64,000 nucleotides of DNA from Peptococcaceae bacterium UBA7702 (GCA_002482535.1 DLGE01000001.1:186001-250000), one strand, 5' to 3'. Shown: positions 26,030 through 35,323, counted from the stretch's first letter. The notes: generated from the letters alone by a model not told the origin. Translations and numbers: made by a program.

Positions 26030-26968
26030 ATGACAGAACCTGACTTTTCCGATGTTTTCGCAACGGAAAACACTGACTGCGGAGTGGACCAGGAGCTTAC
26101 CGCATCCGCAAAGGAAGAAGCAAAGGACGCCGCTGGCCGCGGCGCAAAGCCGGAAGGTGAAACGAAACGGGATGTCACCGCTCCCGAAGAACAGAAAACA
26201 GAAAACGAAACCAAGAAAGATGGTCAGACCAAAGAGGAAAACGCGAAATACGCCGCGGCCCGCCGCAAAGCCGAGCGGGAACGGGACCGTATGATCGACA
26301 AAGCGCGTCAGGATGCCCGGGCGGAAGCGGAAAGAGAAATGGATCAGCTGATCGCCGCTTCGCATATGGTCAATCCTTATACAAATACGCCCATTGAGAC
26401 AAAAGCGGATTTTCTCGCCTGGCAAAAGAAATTCGAAAGTGAAAATGACGGTATCCTCAAAAACAAGCTGTTCCAGGCGGGGATTGACGAAAGCGAAATG
26501 GAACGGCTCATTGAAAATCATCCCGCGGTGAAAGAAGCCAAGTCCTCTTTGGAAAAGCTGCGGGCCGCCAAAGAAAATGCGGAAACGGAACGCATCAAAT
26601 CCACCATGGATCAGGAATTGGCCAAGATCCGTCAGTGGGATGATTCCGTGAAGAATTTAGCGGACATCACCGGCGCCGAAAACTATGAGGTCATCTATGA
26701 GAAAGTCAAAAGGGGATACTCCCTGTCCGATGCTTTTTACATCGCCAATCTCGAACAGATGAACCGGCAGACCGCGTCCAAAGCGGAACAGTCTGTTTTG
26801 AATCATCTGCGGAGTAAAGAGCATCTCGCCGGTACGAAAATGAGAGGGGCGGGGGATATCACCGTGCCTCAGGCAGTGATGAGTGAATTCAAGCGTCTGA
26901 TGCCTCAGGCCAGCTCAGAGGAAATCCGCCATTTTTACCGGAAGGATCTGGCGCAACTGAAAAAGTAA
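26030..26968 (+). CDS. Phage scaffolding protein
   Basis: A 312-residue, highly charged protein: acidic/lysine-rich N-terminus, long coiled-coil region (about 70-130 and 160-215) and a basic C-terminal tail (R-H-F-Y-R-K-D-L-A-Q-L-K-K) of the kind that docks on capsid protein. It sits in the usual place between portal and capsid. ATG 26030 follows AGGAGG. No protease gene is present, so scaffold exit without cleavage, as in P22, is inferred. Confidence 0.75.
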   Translation: MTEPDFSDVFATENTDCGVDQELTASAKEEAKDAAGRGAKPEGETKRDVTAPEEQKTENETKKDGQTKEENAKYAAARRKAERERDRMIDKARQDARAEAEREMDQLIAASHMVNPYTNTPIETKADFLAWQKKFESENDGILKNKLFQAGIDESEMERLIENHPAVKEAKSSLEKLRAAKENAETERIKSTMDQELAKIRQWDDSVKNLADITGAENYEVIYEKVKRGYSLSDAFYIANLEQMNRQTASKAEQSVLNHLRSKEHLAGTKMRGAGDITVPQAVMSEFKRLMPQASSEEIRHFYRKDLAQLKK

Positions 26969-27008
26969 AAAAGAAAGAAACGAAAAAAGAAAAAGAAAGG
27001 AATGAATC

Positions 27009-27407
27009 ATGGCTTTTCAATTATACAGCACTGACGACGGCCACGTTCCCGCCTGGGAGTATCTGCCCTGTAAGGCGATTACCCCCAAAGTAGGTTTATG
27101 CCTCGCCTTTGATACCGTCAGCGAACAGCTACAGGTATCCGACACCCCGGAATACATCTGCATGAGAGCGGAAAACGCCGCGGTAGCCGCTGGTACGCTG
27201 ATTCCCGTAATCCGTATCACCAAGGAGATGGTATTTGAATCCGCACTGGATGCGGCCAATGCCAACCTCAAAGCGGGCAGTCTTGTGGATGTGGATGCTA
27301 CCGGTCTCTTGGTTGACGCGGATTCCAGTGCCGATAAGGTATTTCAGATCACCGCACTGAATGGAACCGCCGCCGGCAGCAGTGTCCGGGGCAGATTTGT
27401 GAAATAA
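27009..27407 (+). CDS. Capsid-associated (decoration-like) protein
   Basis: A 132-residue beta-rich protein with G/A-rich turns, directly before the capsid gene. Size, composition and position match head-decoration or stabilisation proteins of short-tailed Firmicute phages, but I recognise no specific family. ATG 27009 follows AAAGGAATG. Confidence 0.5.
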   Translation: MAFQLYSTDDGHVPAWEYLPCKAITPKVGLCLAFDTVSEQLQVSDTPEYICMRAENAAVAAGTLIPVIRITKEMVFESALDAANANLKAGSLVDVDATGLLVDADSSADKVFQITALNGTAAGSSVRGRFVK

Positions 27408-27423
27408 CGAAAGGAGAACATGG

Positions 27424-28440
27424 ATGGCAAATATTACCTTTTCCGAAGGCTCCGGCTTAAATGACAGCATCTACGGCAAAAGCCAGGCGCCCTTGCGCAT
27501 GATGATTGAAAACCGCGCCGAAGCCTATGAAGAAAAATCCATCTTAAAAGAAGTATTTATGATGGATGAATCAAAGCACTGGGCGGAAAAATACACCTCC
27601 CTCACGGCCATGGACGGCTTTGACCCTGTCGGTGAAAACGGCGCTTACCCTGTAGACGGCATGGAGGAGGGCTTCACCAAAACATTAGAGCATGTTACCT
27701 GGAAAAACTCCTTCTCCATTTCCCGGGAAATCATCGAAGACGGGAAGCTCCTCGATCTGAAAAAGAAACCTATGGGTTTTGTGAAATCCTTCTACAGAAC
27801 GAGAGAAAATTTGGGGGCTTCTCTTTTGGGGGCAGCCATCAAAGGTGATACCGCGGTGAAATTTCGCGGTAAGAAATTCGACACTACCTGCGCCGACGGT
27901 CTGACTCTCTTTCATACAGCCCATAAATCCAAGGTGAAGGGAGCAACCCAGAGCAATCAGTTCGCCAACGCCTTTTCCGCCGACGCCTTAGCCTATATGG
28001 AAGCGGTTATGCAGAATTTTAAGGGCGACAACAATGAACTCGTGAATGTCGTACCCAATACGATTCTGATTCCCAATGAGGCGGCCTTGAAAAAAGCTGT
28101 TTTCGCCGCCATCGGCGCCGATAAGGATCCCGCTACCGCCAACAATGGTTACAACTACATTTTTGGCCGCTGGAACGTATTGATTTGGAATTACCTCAAT
28201 CAATATGTTTCCAACGATACCTATCCCTGGATTTTAGCGGATTTGGACTACAACAACGAGTACGGCGGCGCCATCTTTACCGACCGCACGCCACTTGATA
28301 TCCGTTCGACCCTCGATGAAAATACCGATGCCAACGTATGGCGGGGCTATTCCCGTTTCACCGCCGGTTTCAACGACTGGCGGGCATTCGCCGCCGGGGG
28401 CATTTCCGGTGGTACCGATCTCGGCATTGCCGGTTCGTAA
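27424..28440 (+). CDS. Major capsid protein
   Basis: A 338-residue protein with an N-terminal arm, a segment resembling the HK97-fold E-loop (W-K-N-S-F-S-I-S-R-E-I-I-E-D) and an A-domain-like core. The conserved L-F-H-T-A-H/I-L-I-P-N-E-A type segments are seen in capsid proteins of clostridial podoviruses and Mu gpT-like heads. Position after scaffold and the AAAGGAGAA site 7 nt before ATG 27424 support high expression. HK97-fold family is inferred. Confidence 0.82.
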   Translation: MANITFSEGSGLNDSIYGKSQAPLRMMIENRAEAYEEKSILKEVFMMDESKHWAEKYTSLTAMDGFDPVGENGAYPVDGMEEGFTKTLEHVTWKNSFSISREIIEDGKLLDLKKKPMGFVKSFYRTRENLGASLLGAAIKGDTAVKFRGKKFDTTCADGLTLFHTAHKSKVKGATQSNQFANAFSADALAYMEAVMQNFKGDNNELVNVVPNTILIPNEAALKKAVFAAIGADKDPATANNGYNYIFGRWNVLIWNYLNQYVSNDTYPWILADLDYNNEYGGAIFTDRTPLDIRSTLDENTDANVWRGYSRFTAGFNDWRAFAAGGISGGTDLGIAGS

Positions 28441-28516
28441 AGCGGTAAAAAGATGGCTGCTTCGGGATTGACGGATTTGACGGTTGCCAACGCTCTAAAT
28501 ATTTCGAAGCATCAGG

Positions 28517-28739
28517 ACGCGGGGCAGTGAACTGCCCCGCGACAGTCCGTAGACAAAGCCCTCATAAATGGATTTTGGGCTATAAAATGATAGGCTGCCG
28601 AGAAAGGCTTAGACACGGTGAGCACTTTGGCCTACGGCCGCGCCGTGTACATAATAGTACATAAGCTGTCGTAGGTTAAAGGGTTCGCCGCGTATCAGAC
28701 TTTGTCGACAGCCTAACGCGGGGCAGTTCACTGCTCGCA
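28517..28739. repeat. MITE-like or hairpin-bounded inserted repeat between capsid and connector genes
   Basis: A perfect 11-bp hairpin CGCGGGGCAGT-GA-ACTGCCCCGCG (28518-28541) is repeated in degenerate form at 28717-28738, and ACGCGGGGCAGT recurs exactly at 28517 and 28716. Inside, near-inverted ends (CGTAGACAAAGCC at 28548 and GACTTTGTCGACAGCC at 28698) bracket a hairpin-rich core (CACGG...CCGTG near 28614-28648) and no gene. It looks like a non-autonomous element or recombination scar inserted in the structural operon. Confidence 0.5.
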
Positions 28740-28757
28740 ATATACAGGAGAAAAAAG

Positions 28758-30074
28758 ATGACGATTAAAGAGATCATGGCCTTTGTCGATGATATCAAAC
28801 CCAATGCTTTTTCCAACCAACAAAAGACCGTCTGGCTCAATGAGGTAGAGGGCATGGTGCAGACGGACGTGATGTTGCTTGCCCCGTCCACTGTTGTAAG
28901 CTACGTTTACGAAGCCGCTTGGTCGGGCACGGGTATTGCTTTCCCGGACAGCGCCACCCTGGTCTTTCCCACCTCCCCTCAGTTTCGCGCCGGCGGTACG
29001 GTAACCATCACCGGCCTTTTAGACTATGCCAGTAATAACCAAAGGGACGTTCAGGTCAAGAGCATAAGTGTTGACGGCAGGACCCTTCATTTTGAAGAGG
29101 GAACTTTCGGCCTTTGGGGTGATATCGCAGAAACGGCAACGGCCACCGTCACCTTTGACGGCAGCAATACCATGCCCTTGATCGAAGCGCCCCATCACAA
29201 AATTTACTATACGTATCTTATGGCGATGATCGATTTTGCCAACGGAGAATACGGTAAATATCAGAATACAATGACGCTGTTTAATACTTTCTTAAGCGGT
29301 TTTAGCAAATGGTATGTGGAAAACTATCAACCCGGTAACGGGAAATGTCTAAACAAGGGATACTATCTTTCTGCCTACGCCATCGCCGTAAAGCATGGAT
29401 TTTACGGCAGTGAAGAAGATTTTCTGTATTCCCTGAAAGGGGAAAAAGGAGAGACGGGGAACAGTATTAGGGGATTCGCCAAATCCTCCGGCACAGGAGC
29501 ACCGGGGACAACCGATACATATACTATAACAATGACGGATGGCAATACCCTTTCTTTTACGGTATACAACGGACGTGACGGCAATATGCTTACGGTTGAC
29601 TCCGGGCTATCCTCATTAAGTGCAAACCCTGTGCAAAACAGCGTGATCAAAGCGTCTTTAGACAATAAAGCCGATCTGGTGGACGGTGTCATTCCGGCAT
29701 CCCAGTTACCTTCCTATGTTGACGACGTGATTGAACTGATAAGTCCCGCCCAATTTCCGCCGGTTGGGGAAAGCGGCAAAATATACGTGACCCAATATGA
29801 TAACAAAACATGGCGCTGGACTGGCTCCACTTACGTGGAAATATCCCAGTCGATCGCCTTGGGGGAAACCTCCTCCACCGCCTATCGGGGAGACCGGGGA
29901 AAAACCGCTTACGACCACAGTCAGGTTACGGGGAACCCCCACGGGACAACGGCAACTCAAATTAATCTTGCGGACGTCGGCGGCTATTTTACCACCGATA
30001 CCGTAGAAGCCGCTTTGCAGCAAATCGGGTCGGAGTTAAATGGTTTGGCCGCGGCACTGGAGGGGTTATTATGA
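28758..30074 (+). CDS. Connector-like N-terminus fused to tail-fibre/collar region
   Basis: A 438-residue protein. Residues about 1-150 resemble head-tail connector (adaptor) proteins (N-E-V-E-G-M-V-Q-T-D-V and a helical bundle). Residues about 225-235 are a short collagen-like G-E-K-G-E-T-G. The rest is fibre-like, including the widespread segment V-D-D-V-I-E-L ... W-R-W-T-G-S-T-Y-V-E-I-S and S-T-A-Y-R-G-D-R-G-K-T-A-Y-D-H-S. The fusion is unusual because adaptor and fibre are normally separate proteins. The stop overlaps the next start by 4 nt. Confidence 0.65.
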   Translation: MTIKEIMAFVDDIKPNAFSNQQKTVWLNEVEGMVQTDVMLLAPSTVVSYVYEAAWSGTGIAFPDSATLVFPTSPQFRAGGTVTITGLLDYASNNQRDVQVKSISVDGRTLHFEEGTFGLWGDIAETATATVTFDGSNTMPLIEAPHHKIYYTYLMAMIDFANGEYGKYQNTMTLFNTFLSGFSKWYVENYQPGNGKCLNKGYYLSAYAIAVKHGFYGSEEDFLYSLKGEKGETGNSIRGFAKSSGTGAPGTTDTYTITMTDGNTLSFTVYNGRDGNMLTVDSGLSSLSANPVQNSVIKASLDNKADLVDGVIPASQLPSYVDDVIELISPAQFPPVGESGKIYVTQYDNKTWRWTGSTYVEISQSIALGETSSTAYRGDRGKTAYDHSQVTGNPHGTTATQINLADVGGYFTTDTVEAALQQIGSELNGLAAALEGLL

Positions 30075-30631
30075 GTAATACCATCGCCCAAAGTTTGACG
30101 GCTCTTTCAACAGCGAAAAGCAATATCGCTGCGGCCATTACCAATAAGGGCGGCACGGTGCAGAGCGGCGACGGTTTTGCCGATTTTGCCGCTGCTATCG
30201 CCACGTTACCGACAGGTCTCCCATTGCCGCCGGGCCTTACGGAAATGAAGAGCGGCAGCTTTAAGCCGGGGAGCGATACGATATGTTCCGGTTATTCCAT
30301 ACCCCATTTGCTTGCCGCCGCGCCTAAGTTCTTTTATCTGTGGATACAAGGTATCGGCTTGTCTGCCGGTTCAAAAAATTATATCAATAATATTGTGATT
30401 TATAATGCTACAAGCATGAATGAGGATTTTAACCAAACGACATTGTTAGAGGGCGGAAAAATTCTAACCGTCGGCAAAACAACGGGTTTTGCCGATGTGG
30501 AGTATACCCGATATCTAAGCACATCATCGACAAGAATAACGAGTATTTTAGGGGCATCCGCAGTGCAGTTTTCAGACGTATCGTATTATTTTAAAGCGAA
30601 TGTTACTTATTATTGGATTGCTTTGCGATGA
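30071..30631 (+). CDS. Tail-fibre or receptor-binding accessory protein
   Basis: A 186-residue protein whose N-terminus (L-S-T-A-K-S-N-I-A-A-A-I-T-N-K-G-G-T) is the helical segment common at the start of Firmicute phage fibre and tail proteins. The C-terminal part is beta-rich without known motifs. It overlaps the fibre gene by 4 nt (ATGA) and is likely co-translated. Confidence 0.5.
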   Translation: MSNTIAQSLTALSTAKSNIAAAITNKGGTVQSGDGFADFAAAIATLPTGLPLPPGLTEMKSGSFKPGSDTICSGYSIPHLLAAAPKFFYLWIQGIGLSAGSKNYINNIVIYNATSMNEDFNQTTLLEGGKILTVGKTTGFADVEYTRYLSTSSTRITSILGASAVQFSDVSYYFKANVTYYWIALR

Positions 30632-30647
30632 GAAGGAAGGTAAAAGA

Positions 30648-31382
30648 ATGAGTATAAAAACAGCATATATCTCGAAACTTGGTAAAGATTATCAAATCAG
30701 CAGAAATTTTGCACTCAAAGAAATGCAGTGTAAAGACGGTAGCGATATGGTGCTGTATTCCAGCGAGCTACTGGAGAAATTAGAGAAGTTAAGGGCTTAC
30801 GGCGGCTTTACCGTTACAATCAACAGCGGTTACCGTACGGTGGCCTATAATAAGAAAATTGGCGGCGCGTCGAATAGCCAGCACCTCAAAGGCGCCGCAG
30901 CGGATATTGTGGTGAAGAAAGACGGAAAAATTGTAAACGCGAAGTTAATCTGCTGTCTTTGCCAAACTTTAGGCTTTAAGGGCATCGGCTATATCAGCGC
31001 CAACGCGGTACACGTTGATATGAGGGAAAGCGGAACCTACCGCGGGGATGAGAGGAGCGATTATCGCAGTAATGTCGGCAATGATTTTTACAGCTATTTC
31101 AAGATAGCTTTGTCCGTGATTGAAAAATTGAAAATCAGAACTACGGCAAAGGAGGAAGATGAAATGACGCAGGAACAGTTCGATCAGATGATGGAAAATT
31201 ATCTCGCCCGTCTGAAAGTGAAAACTCCCTCGGATTGGAGTAAGGAAGAAAGAGCTTGGGCCGAAAAAAATAGGCTCATCATCGGCGACGCCGAAGGCAA
31301 TAAGCAGTACAAAGCATATTGCACCAGAGAACAAATGGTCATGCTGCTTTACCGTCTGTATCAAAAGATAAAGGGTGAGTGA
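30648..31382 (+). CDS. M15-family peptidoglycan peptidase (endolysin) with SLH-like tail
   Basis: A 244-residue enzyme. The N-terminal domain is peptidase M15_3 with the zinc-site segments S-Q-H-L-K-G-A-A-A-D and H-V-D-M-R, expected to cut stem-peptide D-Ala bonds. The C-terminal ~60 residues (E-E-R-A-W-A-E-K-N-R-L-I-I-G-D ... C-T-R-E-Q-M-V-M-L-L-Y-R) resemble one S-layer-homology repeat that could bind wall polymers. ATG 30648 follows GAAGGAAGG. It is probably the lysis enzyme, next to holin-like genes. Confidence 0.85.
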   Translation: MSIKTAYISKLGKDYQISRNFALKEMQCKDGSDMVLYSSELLEKLEKLRAYGGFTVTINSGYRTVAYNKKIGGASNSQHLKGAAADIVVKKDGKIVNAKLICCLCQTLGFKGIGYISANAVHVDMRESGTYRGDERSDYRSNVGNDFYSYFKIALSVIEKLKIRTTAKEEDEMTQEQFDQMMENYLARLKVKTPSDWSKEERAWAEKNRLIIGDAEGNKQYKAYCTREQMVMLLYRLYQKIKGE

Positions 31383-31384
31383 CG

Positions 31385-31672
31385 ATGGCAAAAAAGAAGT
31401 TTCAATTTTCTAAATTGATCATTCTTTTCGAAACTACATTGGTCGGCTATTTAACTTTTCACGGTGTTCAGCTGGCGTATTTATGCGTGGCGAACGGTTT
31501 TTCCGGTTCCCTCGCCTTTATCACAACATTACTTTCCTGTGCCTGGGGTGCTTACGGCATCAGCGTGGCATTTTATTACAACAAAGCGAAAGCGGAAAAT
31601 CAGCTAAAAATCCCCGATACCCAACCTGTCACCGTACAGGAACTGCGGGATATGGAGATTGATGCTGATTGA
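31385..31672 (+). CDS. Small membrane protein of the lysis block
   Basis: A 95-residue protein with two transmembrane segments (about 13-35 and 43-65) and an acidic C-terminal tail. It sits between the endolysin and other small membrane genes. It may be a holin or antiholin; no family is certain. ATG 31385 overlaps the region just past the endolysin stop. Confidence 0.5.
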   Translation: MAKKKFQFSKLIILFETTLVGYLTFHGVQLAYLCVANGFSGSLAFITTLLSCAWGAYGISVAFYYNKAKAENQLKIPDTQPVTVQELRDMEIDAD

Positions 31673-31682
31673 GAGGAAGAGA

Positions 31683-31874
31683 ATGGAAATGACAACACAA
31701 TTTTGGATTCAAATTGTCGCCTATGCCATTTCTGTCGGCTGCCTTTACGGCGCGTTATCCACGCGCCTAAAGGTGCTCGAAAAGAAAGTGGACATCCATA
31801 ACCATCTTGTCGAACGCATGTACAAGGTGGAAGCAAAACTCAAAATGATGGAAGGGAGGCTCGAAGATGAGTGA
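31683..31874 (+). CDS. XhlA-like small membrane/coiled-coil protein
   Basis: About 63 residues: one transmembrane helix (about 7-25) then a coiled coil (L-K-V-L-E-K-K-V-D-I-H-N-H-L-V-E-R-M). This is the reverse order of hemolysin XhlA, so the link is only by general type. ATG 31683 follows GAGAGGAAG, and ATG 31689 is possible. It overlaps the next gene by 8 nt. Confidence 0.5.
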   Translation: MEMTTQFWIQIVAYAISVGCLYGALSTRLKVLEKKVDIHNHLVERMYKVEAKLKMMEGRLEDE

Positions 31875-32076
31875 AAAAAATGAAAACTTACAGCACCGTT
31901 TCAAAAGTCCGGTATTTTGGTCGGCGCTATTGGCACAAATTTTGGCCATGCTCGTATTTGTCGGTGTCATCGACCTTAACGTTTCCGACACCATCCACAA
32001 TATCATTTACGGCGTGTTAGAATTATTTGTGGTTTTTGGCATCTTGAACAATCCCACGAACGGGGATGGACTTTGA
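31867..32076 (+). CDS. Phage holin (phi LC3-like)
   Basis: A 69-residue protein with the layout of the Phage_holin_1 family: polar start, R-F-K-S-P-V-F-W-S-A-L, hydrophobic helix, V-I-D-L-N-V-S-D-T, second helix, and the signature G-I-L-N-N-P-T-N-G-D-G. It would form membrane lesions that release or activate the endolysin encoded upstream. Preceded by GGGAGG. Confidence 0.88.
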   Translation: MSEKNENLQHRFKSPVFWSALLAQILAMLVFVGVIDLNVSDTIHNIIYGVLELFVVFGILNNPTNGDGL

Positions 32077-32927
32077 TGACGGCGTTTAACGAGTTTGGCG
32101 CCATTCCGGATCTTTCCGGTAGCACCACAGAAGCGTCTTTGAAAAAAATCCAGAATTATCTGTATGTGCTCAGGGAGCAGATGAACTATGTGCTATCCAA
32201 TCTCGGCGTCGAAAACATCAATGAATCGGCCCTTGGAGAAATGAGTACGCTCCTCACGGAAAAGGTTACGGCAAAGATCACCGACGCTGAAGAGCATGTC
32301 GCCTCTTTACAGCTGACCGCCGAAGGGTTAAAGCTTTCTCTGGCCGATGCCGCCGGCAACATTTCCGCTCTTGTCCAAAGTGTGGAGGGTTTGTCCCTGA
32401 CCGTCAAGGATAAGGATGGCAACACTTCATCGGTAAATCTGAACAGTGGCGCCCTTGATCTGGAAAATCTTATTTTCAATGTCTTGAGCACCGAGGGCGC
32501 CACGGTGATTGACGGGAGCAATATCAAGACTGGGACCATTGACGCCGTTGATATCAGCGGCGTCAATATCTCGGGCTGCACGATTACCGGTTCTACTTTC
32601 TTGACCACGGGGGAAAACAGCCAGATCAAATTGAACGGCGGTAAGATTAGTATTTACAGCATCGGTGGCATCTTTTTCGGCAGCCTTTCCTTTAGCGAAA
32701 TGGGTTATGTTTCTTTGTCCTCCGCCGCCAGGAGCGGTATGATGATCTATGCCGATAATGATTTGTTGATTGACGCGAGGAGCGGCAACACCGTCGCCAT
32801 CGGTACCGCCGCTACCGCCGCGGAGAAGATTGAAATTGGGAATAGCAGTTCTTATCTGCAAATCAAAGGGGATCAAATTCTTTTTACCGGTACGGTGAAA
32901 ATCAACGGGACAACGCTCCCTTATTGA
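32076..32927 (+). CDS. Phage fibre/baseplate-like structural protein
   Basis: A 283-residue protein: an N-terminal coiled coil (about 20-110), then G/S/T/I-rich beta-repeats such as I-K-T-G-T-I-D-A-V-D-I-S-G-V-N-I-S-G-C. This is typical of trimeric fibre or tail-spike shafts in Firmicute phages. The ATG at 32076 shares its A with the holin TGA, indicating coupling. Confidence 0.6.
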   Translation: MTAFNEFGAIPDLSGSTTEASLKKIQNYLYVLREQMNYVLSNLGVENINESALGEMSTLLTEKVTAKITDAEEHVASLQLTAEGLKLSLADAAGNISALVQSVEGLSLTVKDKDGNTSSVNLNSGALDLENLIFNVLSTEGATVIDGSNIKTGTIDAVDISGVNISGCTITGSTFLTTGENSQIKLNGGKISIYSIGGIFFGSLSFSEMGYVSLSSAARSGMMIYADNDLLIDARSGNTVAIGTAATAAEKIEIGNSSSYLQIKGDQILFTGTVKINGTTLPY

Positions 32928-32940
32928 GGAGGAAGGAATT

Positions 32941-33342
32941 ATGAAACTAATCGAGAAAGTTACGGCCTATAAAGCCCTGGGGGAAATAATGAAGGAGGAT
33001 TGGGATTTTGCTTTCATCTACCCTTTGATGGGGCTGATGCGGCTCCTCGAAGGCGATTATGCGCTGTTTTGCAATGAAGAGATGAAACTCGTCGCTGCTT
33101 ACGGCGCCAAAGAGAGCAACGGAAAGGTAGCCCTCGACGCCGACGGTGTTTTTTCCTTTGCCGATGAGGAGAGTATGAACCGCTATCAACAAAAACACAA
33201 AGAATTGGAGGCGCTCATCACCGATGCCCCAGAGCGGATCTCATTGCCCGCCCCCGGCAAAATGAAGGGAGCATGGCTCGCCGCCATCGCTCCTTTCTGT
33301 TCTTTTCAGTCTTTTGAGGAGGGAGTATTTTCTGATGAGTAA
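32941..33342 (+). CDS. Phage protein, unknown function
   Basis: A 133-residue acidic protein with no motif I recognise. It overlaps the following structural gene by 8 nt and follows GAGGAAGG. The placement suggests a small virion or assembly protein. Confidence 0.4.
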   Translation: MKLIEKVTAYKALGEIMKEDWDFAFIYPLMGLMRLLEGDYALFCNEEMKLVAAYGAKESNGKVALDADGVFSFADEESMNRYQQKHKELEALITDAPERISLPAPGKMKGAWLAAIAPFCSFQSFEEGVFSDE

Positions 33343-35281
33343 ATTACCGGAGCTCCCTTATAACGACCAGATCACCCGTTCGGTGCAGTGCTCCTTCGGC
33401 GGCTATCAACATACAAAGGGCAGTTACGACGGTACCATCTATGATATGACCAACTTGTCCTCAGACGAATATCCGCTTCTTGCCACCAGGGAAAAGCGGC
33501 GTGTTTTGCAAAGGATCACAGCGTTTCGCGGTTGTCTCGCTGTAGACGATATATTCTGCTACGTAGACGGCACCTGCCTGTATAAAGGAAGCGACATGGT
33601 GGCGGCAGTGGCGGATTCGCAAAAGAGTTTTGCTGTTTTGGCTGACCGGGTATTGATTTTTCCCGATAAAGTATATCTGAATTTGGCGGCAAAGGGCCGC
33701 TACGCTTCAATGGAGGAGCTTGTTGCCGCTGTGTCCGAGCCTGGTTACGGCGATGTCTATGCCGTGGGAGTAGCGCCCCCCTATGCCCTTTATCATTGGA
33801 CGGGCTCCGCCTGGTCCTTTTATGAACATGAAACGGGAACCATGACGCCATCATATCGCGGCAGTGTTATCTTTAAAGCCCAAGGTACTCTTTATGATGA
33901 AGCAGCTGCCGCTAACTGCCTGGAGGTGCCTGGAATCGATTGGAATGACTATTTTCGCGTTGGCGACGCTGTGACCATCAGCGGTTGTACCGTTCATATG
34001 GATAACAATCAAACGCCGGTCATTCGGGAAATCGACGGCAATCGCCTGCTTTTTTACGAGAATATCTTTATGGTAGATACCGTTTACCGGTATACGGCAA
34101 CTGAAACCGTAAAAGCAGGGGACTACGGATTTACCCACGCGGAAAAGAGTTATTGTTTTACATTGGCCGATCCCCTATTGGCGGGAGATACCCTTACCTG
34201 GGAGGAAACGGGGTTAAGAGTAAATAGGAGCGGTGTGGAAACGGTCATCTCCGTAACGGAAGGGGCTGCGGCAAACCAATTAGCCCTGAAGAAGACGGAA
34301 ATTGACTACAGCGAAGCTGAGGTGATGATCAAACGGGACGTTCCGGATATGGACTACTTCTGCACGGCGAATAACCGGCTTTGGGGCTGCAAGGGAGATA
34401 CCGTCTACGGTAGCAAATTAGGTGATCCATTTAATTTCAATGTCTTTGACGGTCTTTCCACGGACAGTTATGCCGTGGACACCGGTTCTCCCGGTTCTTT
34501 TACCGCCTGTTACAGCTATCTTGGTTATCCTACTTTTTTCAAAGAAAACGCAATCTATAAGATATACGGTTCCAAACCGGCCAATTTTGAGGCGATTGCC
34601 TCCCTCACCGCCGGGGTAGCCAAAAACAGCGAAAAAAGTCTTGCCGTTGCCGGTGATTTGCTGTTCTATCTTTCCCCCGCCGGCGTCGTTTGCTACAGCG
34701 GCGGTACGCCCACTTTTTTACGGTCTGCTTTCGGCAATGTCAACTATCGTGATGGGGTCGGCGGCAGTAACGGTTTGAAATACTACATATCCATGACCGA
34801 CGGTGGCGGTGCTCCGCAGCTCTTTGTTTACGACACCGCCTGCGGACTCTGGCACAGGGAAGACGATAAAAAGATCCTTGCTTTTTACCGCGATGGACAG
34901 CAGCTGATGATGGTGGATGAAACGGGTGTTTTGATGAGCGCTGACGGCGGCCGTGGCCTTACTGGGGGAACGGAAGAGGAGTCTTTGCCCTGGTCCGTGG
35001 AATTCGGAGATTTTATTGAAAACTCTCCTGATAAGAAGGCGGTAACGAAAGTTCAGCTCCGTCTTGCCTTGGCAATCGAGGCCAAAGCCGAAATCTATTT
35101 GCAATACGACGGTGGCGACGAGGAAAAAGTCGGTCCGACGTTACACGGCGCGCGAAAACGCTCCTGGTATTTGCCGCTGATCCCCAAAAGATGCGATTAT
35201 TTCCGCATCAAGCTGAGGGGAGAAGGGGGCTGCCAGATTCATTCGCTGGCGGTGGAATACAGCACCGGCAGCGCACTTTAA
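33335..35281 (+). CDS. Large phage structural protein (head-closure/stabilisation type)
   Basis: A 648-residue beta-rich protein beginning MSKLPELPYNDQ. The segment Y-D-M-T-N-L-S-S-D-E-Y-P-L-L-A-T-R is characteristic of a widespread phage virion protein of unknown exact role. The repeated blades (C-Y-S-Y-L-G-Y-P-T-F-F-K-E-N-A-I-Y-K-I and L-L-F-Y-L-S-P-A-G-V) suggest a beta-propeller like the P22 gp10 DNA-stabilisation protein. ATG 33335 follows GAGGAGGG. Confidence 0.6.
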   Translation: MSKLPELPYNDQITRSVQCSFGGYQHTKGSYDGTIYDMTNLSSDEYPLLATREKRRVLQRITAFRGCLAVDDIFCYVDGTCLYKGSDMVAAVADSQKSFAVLADRVLIFPDKVYLNLAAKGRYASMEELVAAVSEPGYGDVYAVGVAPPYALYHWTGSAWSFYEHETGTMTPSYRGSVIFKAQGTLYDEAAAANCLEVPGIDWNDYFRVGDAVTISGCTVHMDNNQTPVIREIDGNRLLFYENIFMVDTVYRYTATETVKAGDYGFTHAEKSYCFTLADPLLAGDTLTWEETGLRVNRSGVETVISVTEGAAANQLALKKTEIDYSEAEVMIKRDVPDMDYFCTANNRLWGCKGDTVYGSKLGDPFNFNVFDGLSTDSYAVDTGSPGSFTACYSYLGYPTFFKENAIYKIYGSKPANFEAIASLTAGVAKNSEKSLAVAGDLLFYLSPAGVVCYSGGTPTFLRSAFGNVNYRDGVGGSNGLKYYISMTDGGGAPQLFVYDTACGLWHREDDKKILAFYRDGQQLMMVDETGVLMSADGGRGLTGGTEEESLPWSVEFGDFIENSPDKKAVTKVQLRLALAIEAKAEIYLQYDGGDEEKVGPTLHGARKRSWYLPLIPKRCDYFRIKLRGEGGCQIHSLAVEYSTGSAL

Positions 35282-35323
35282 CGTTAAGTTTCAGTTTTGA
35301 GTTTTCAGTTAAAAGGAGGAAAC

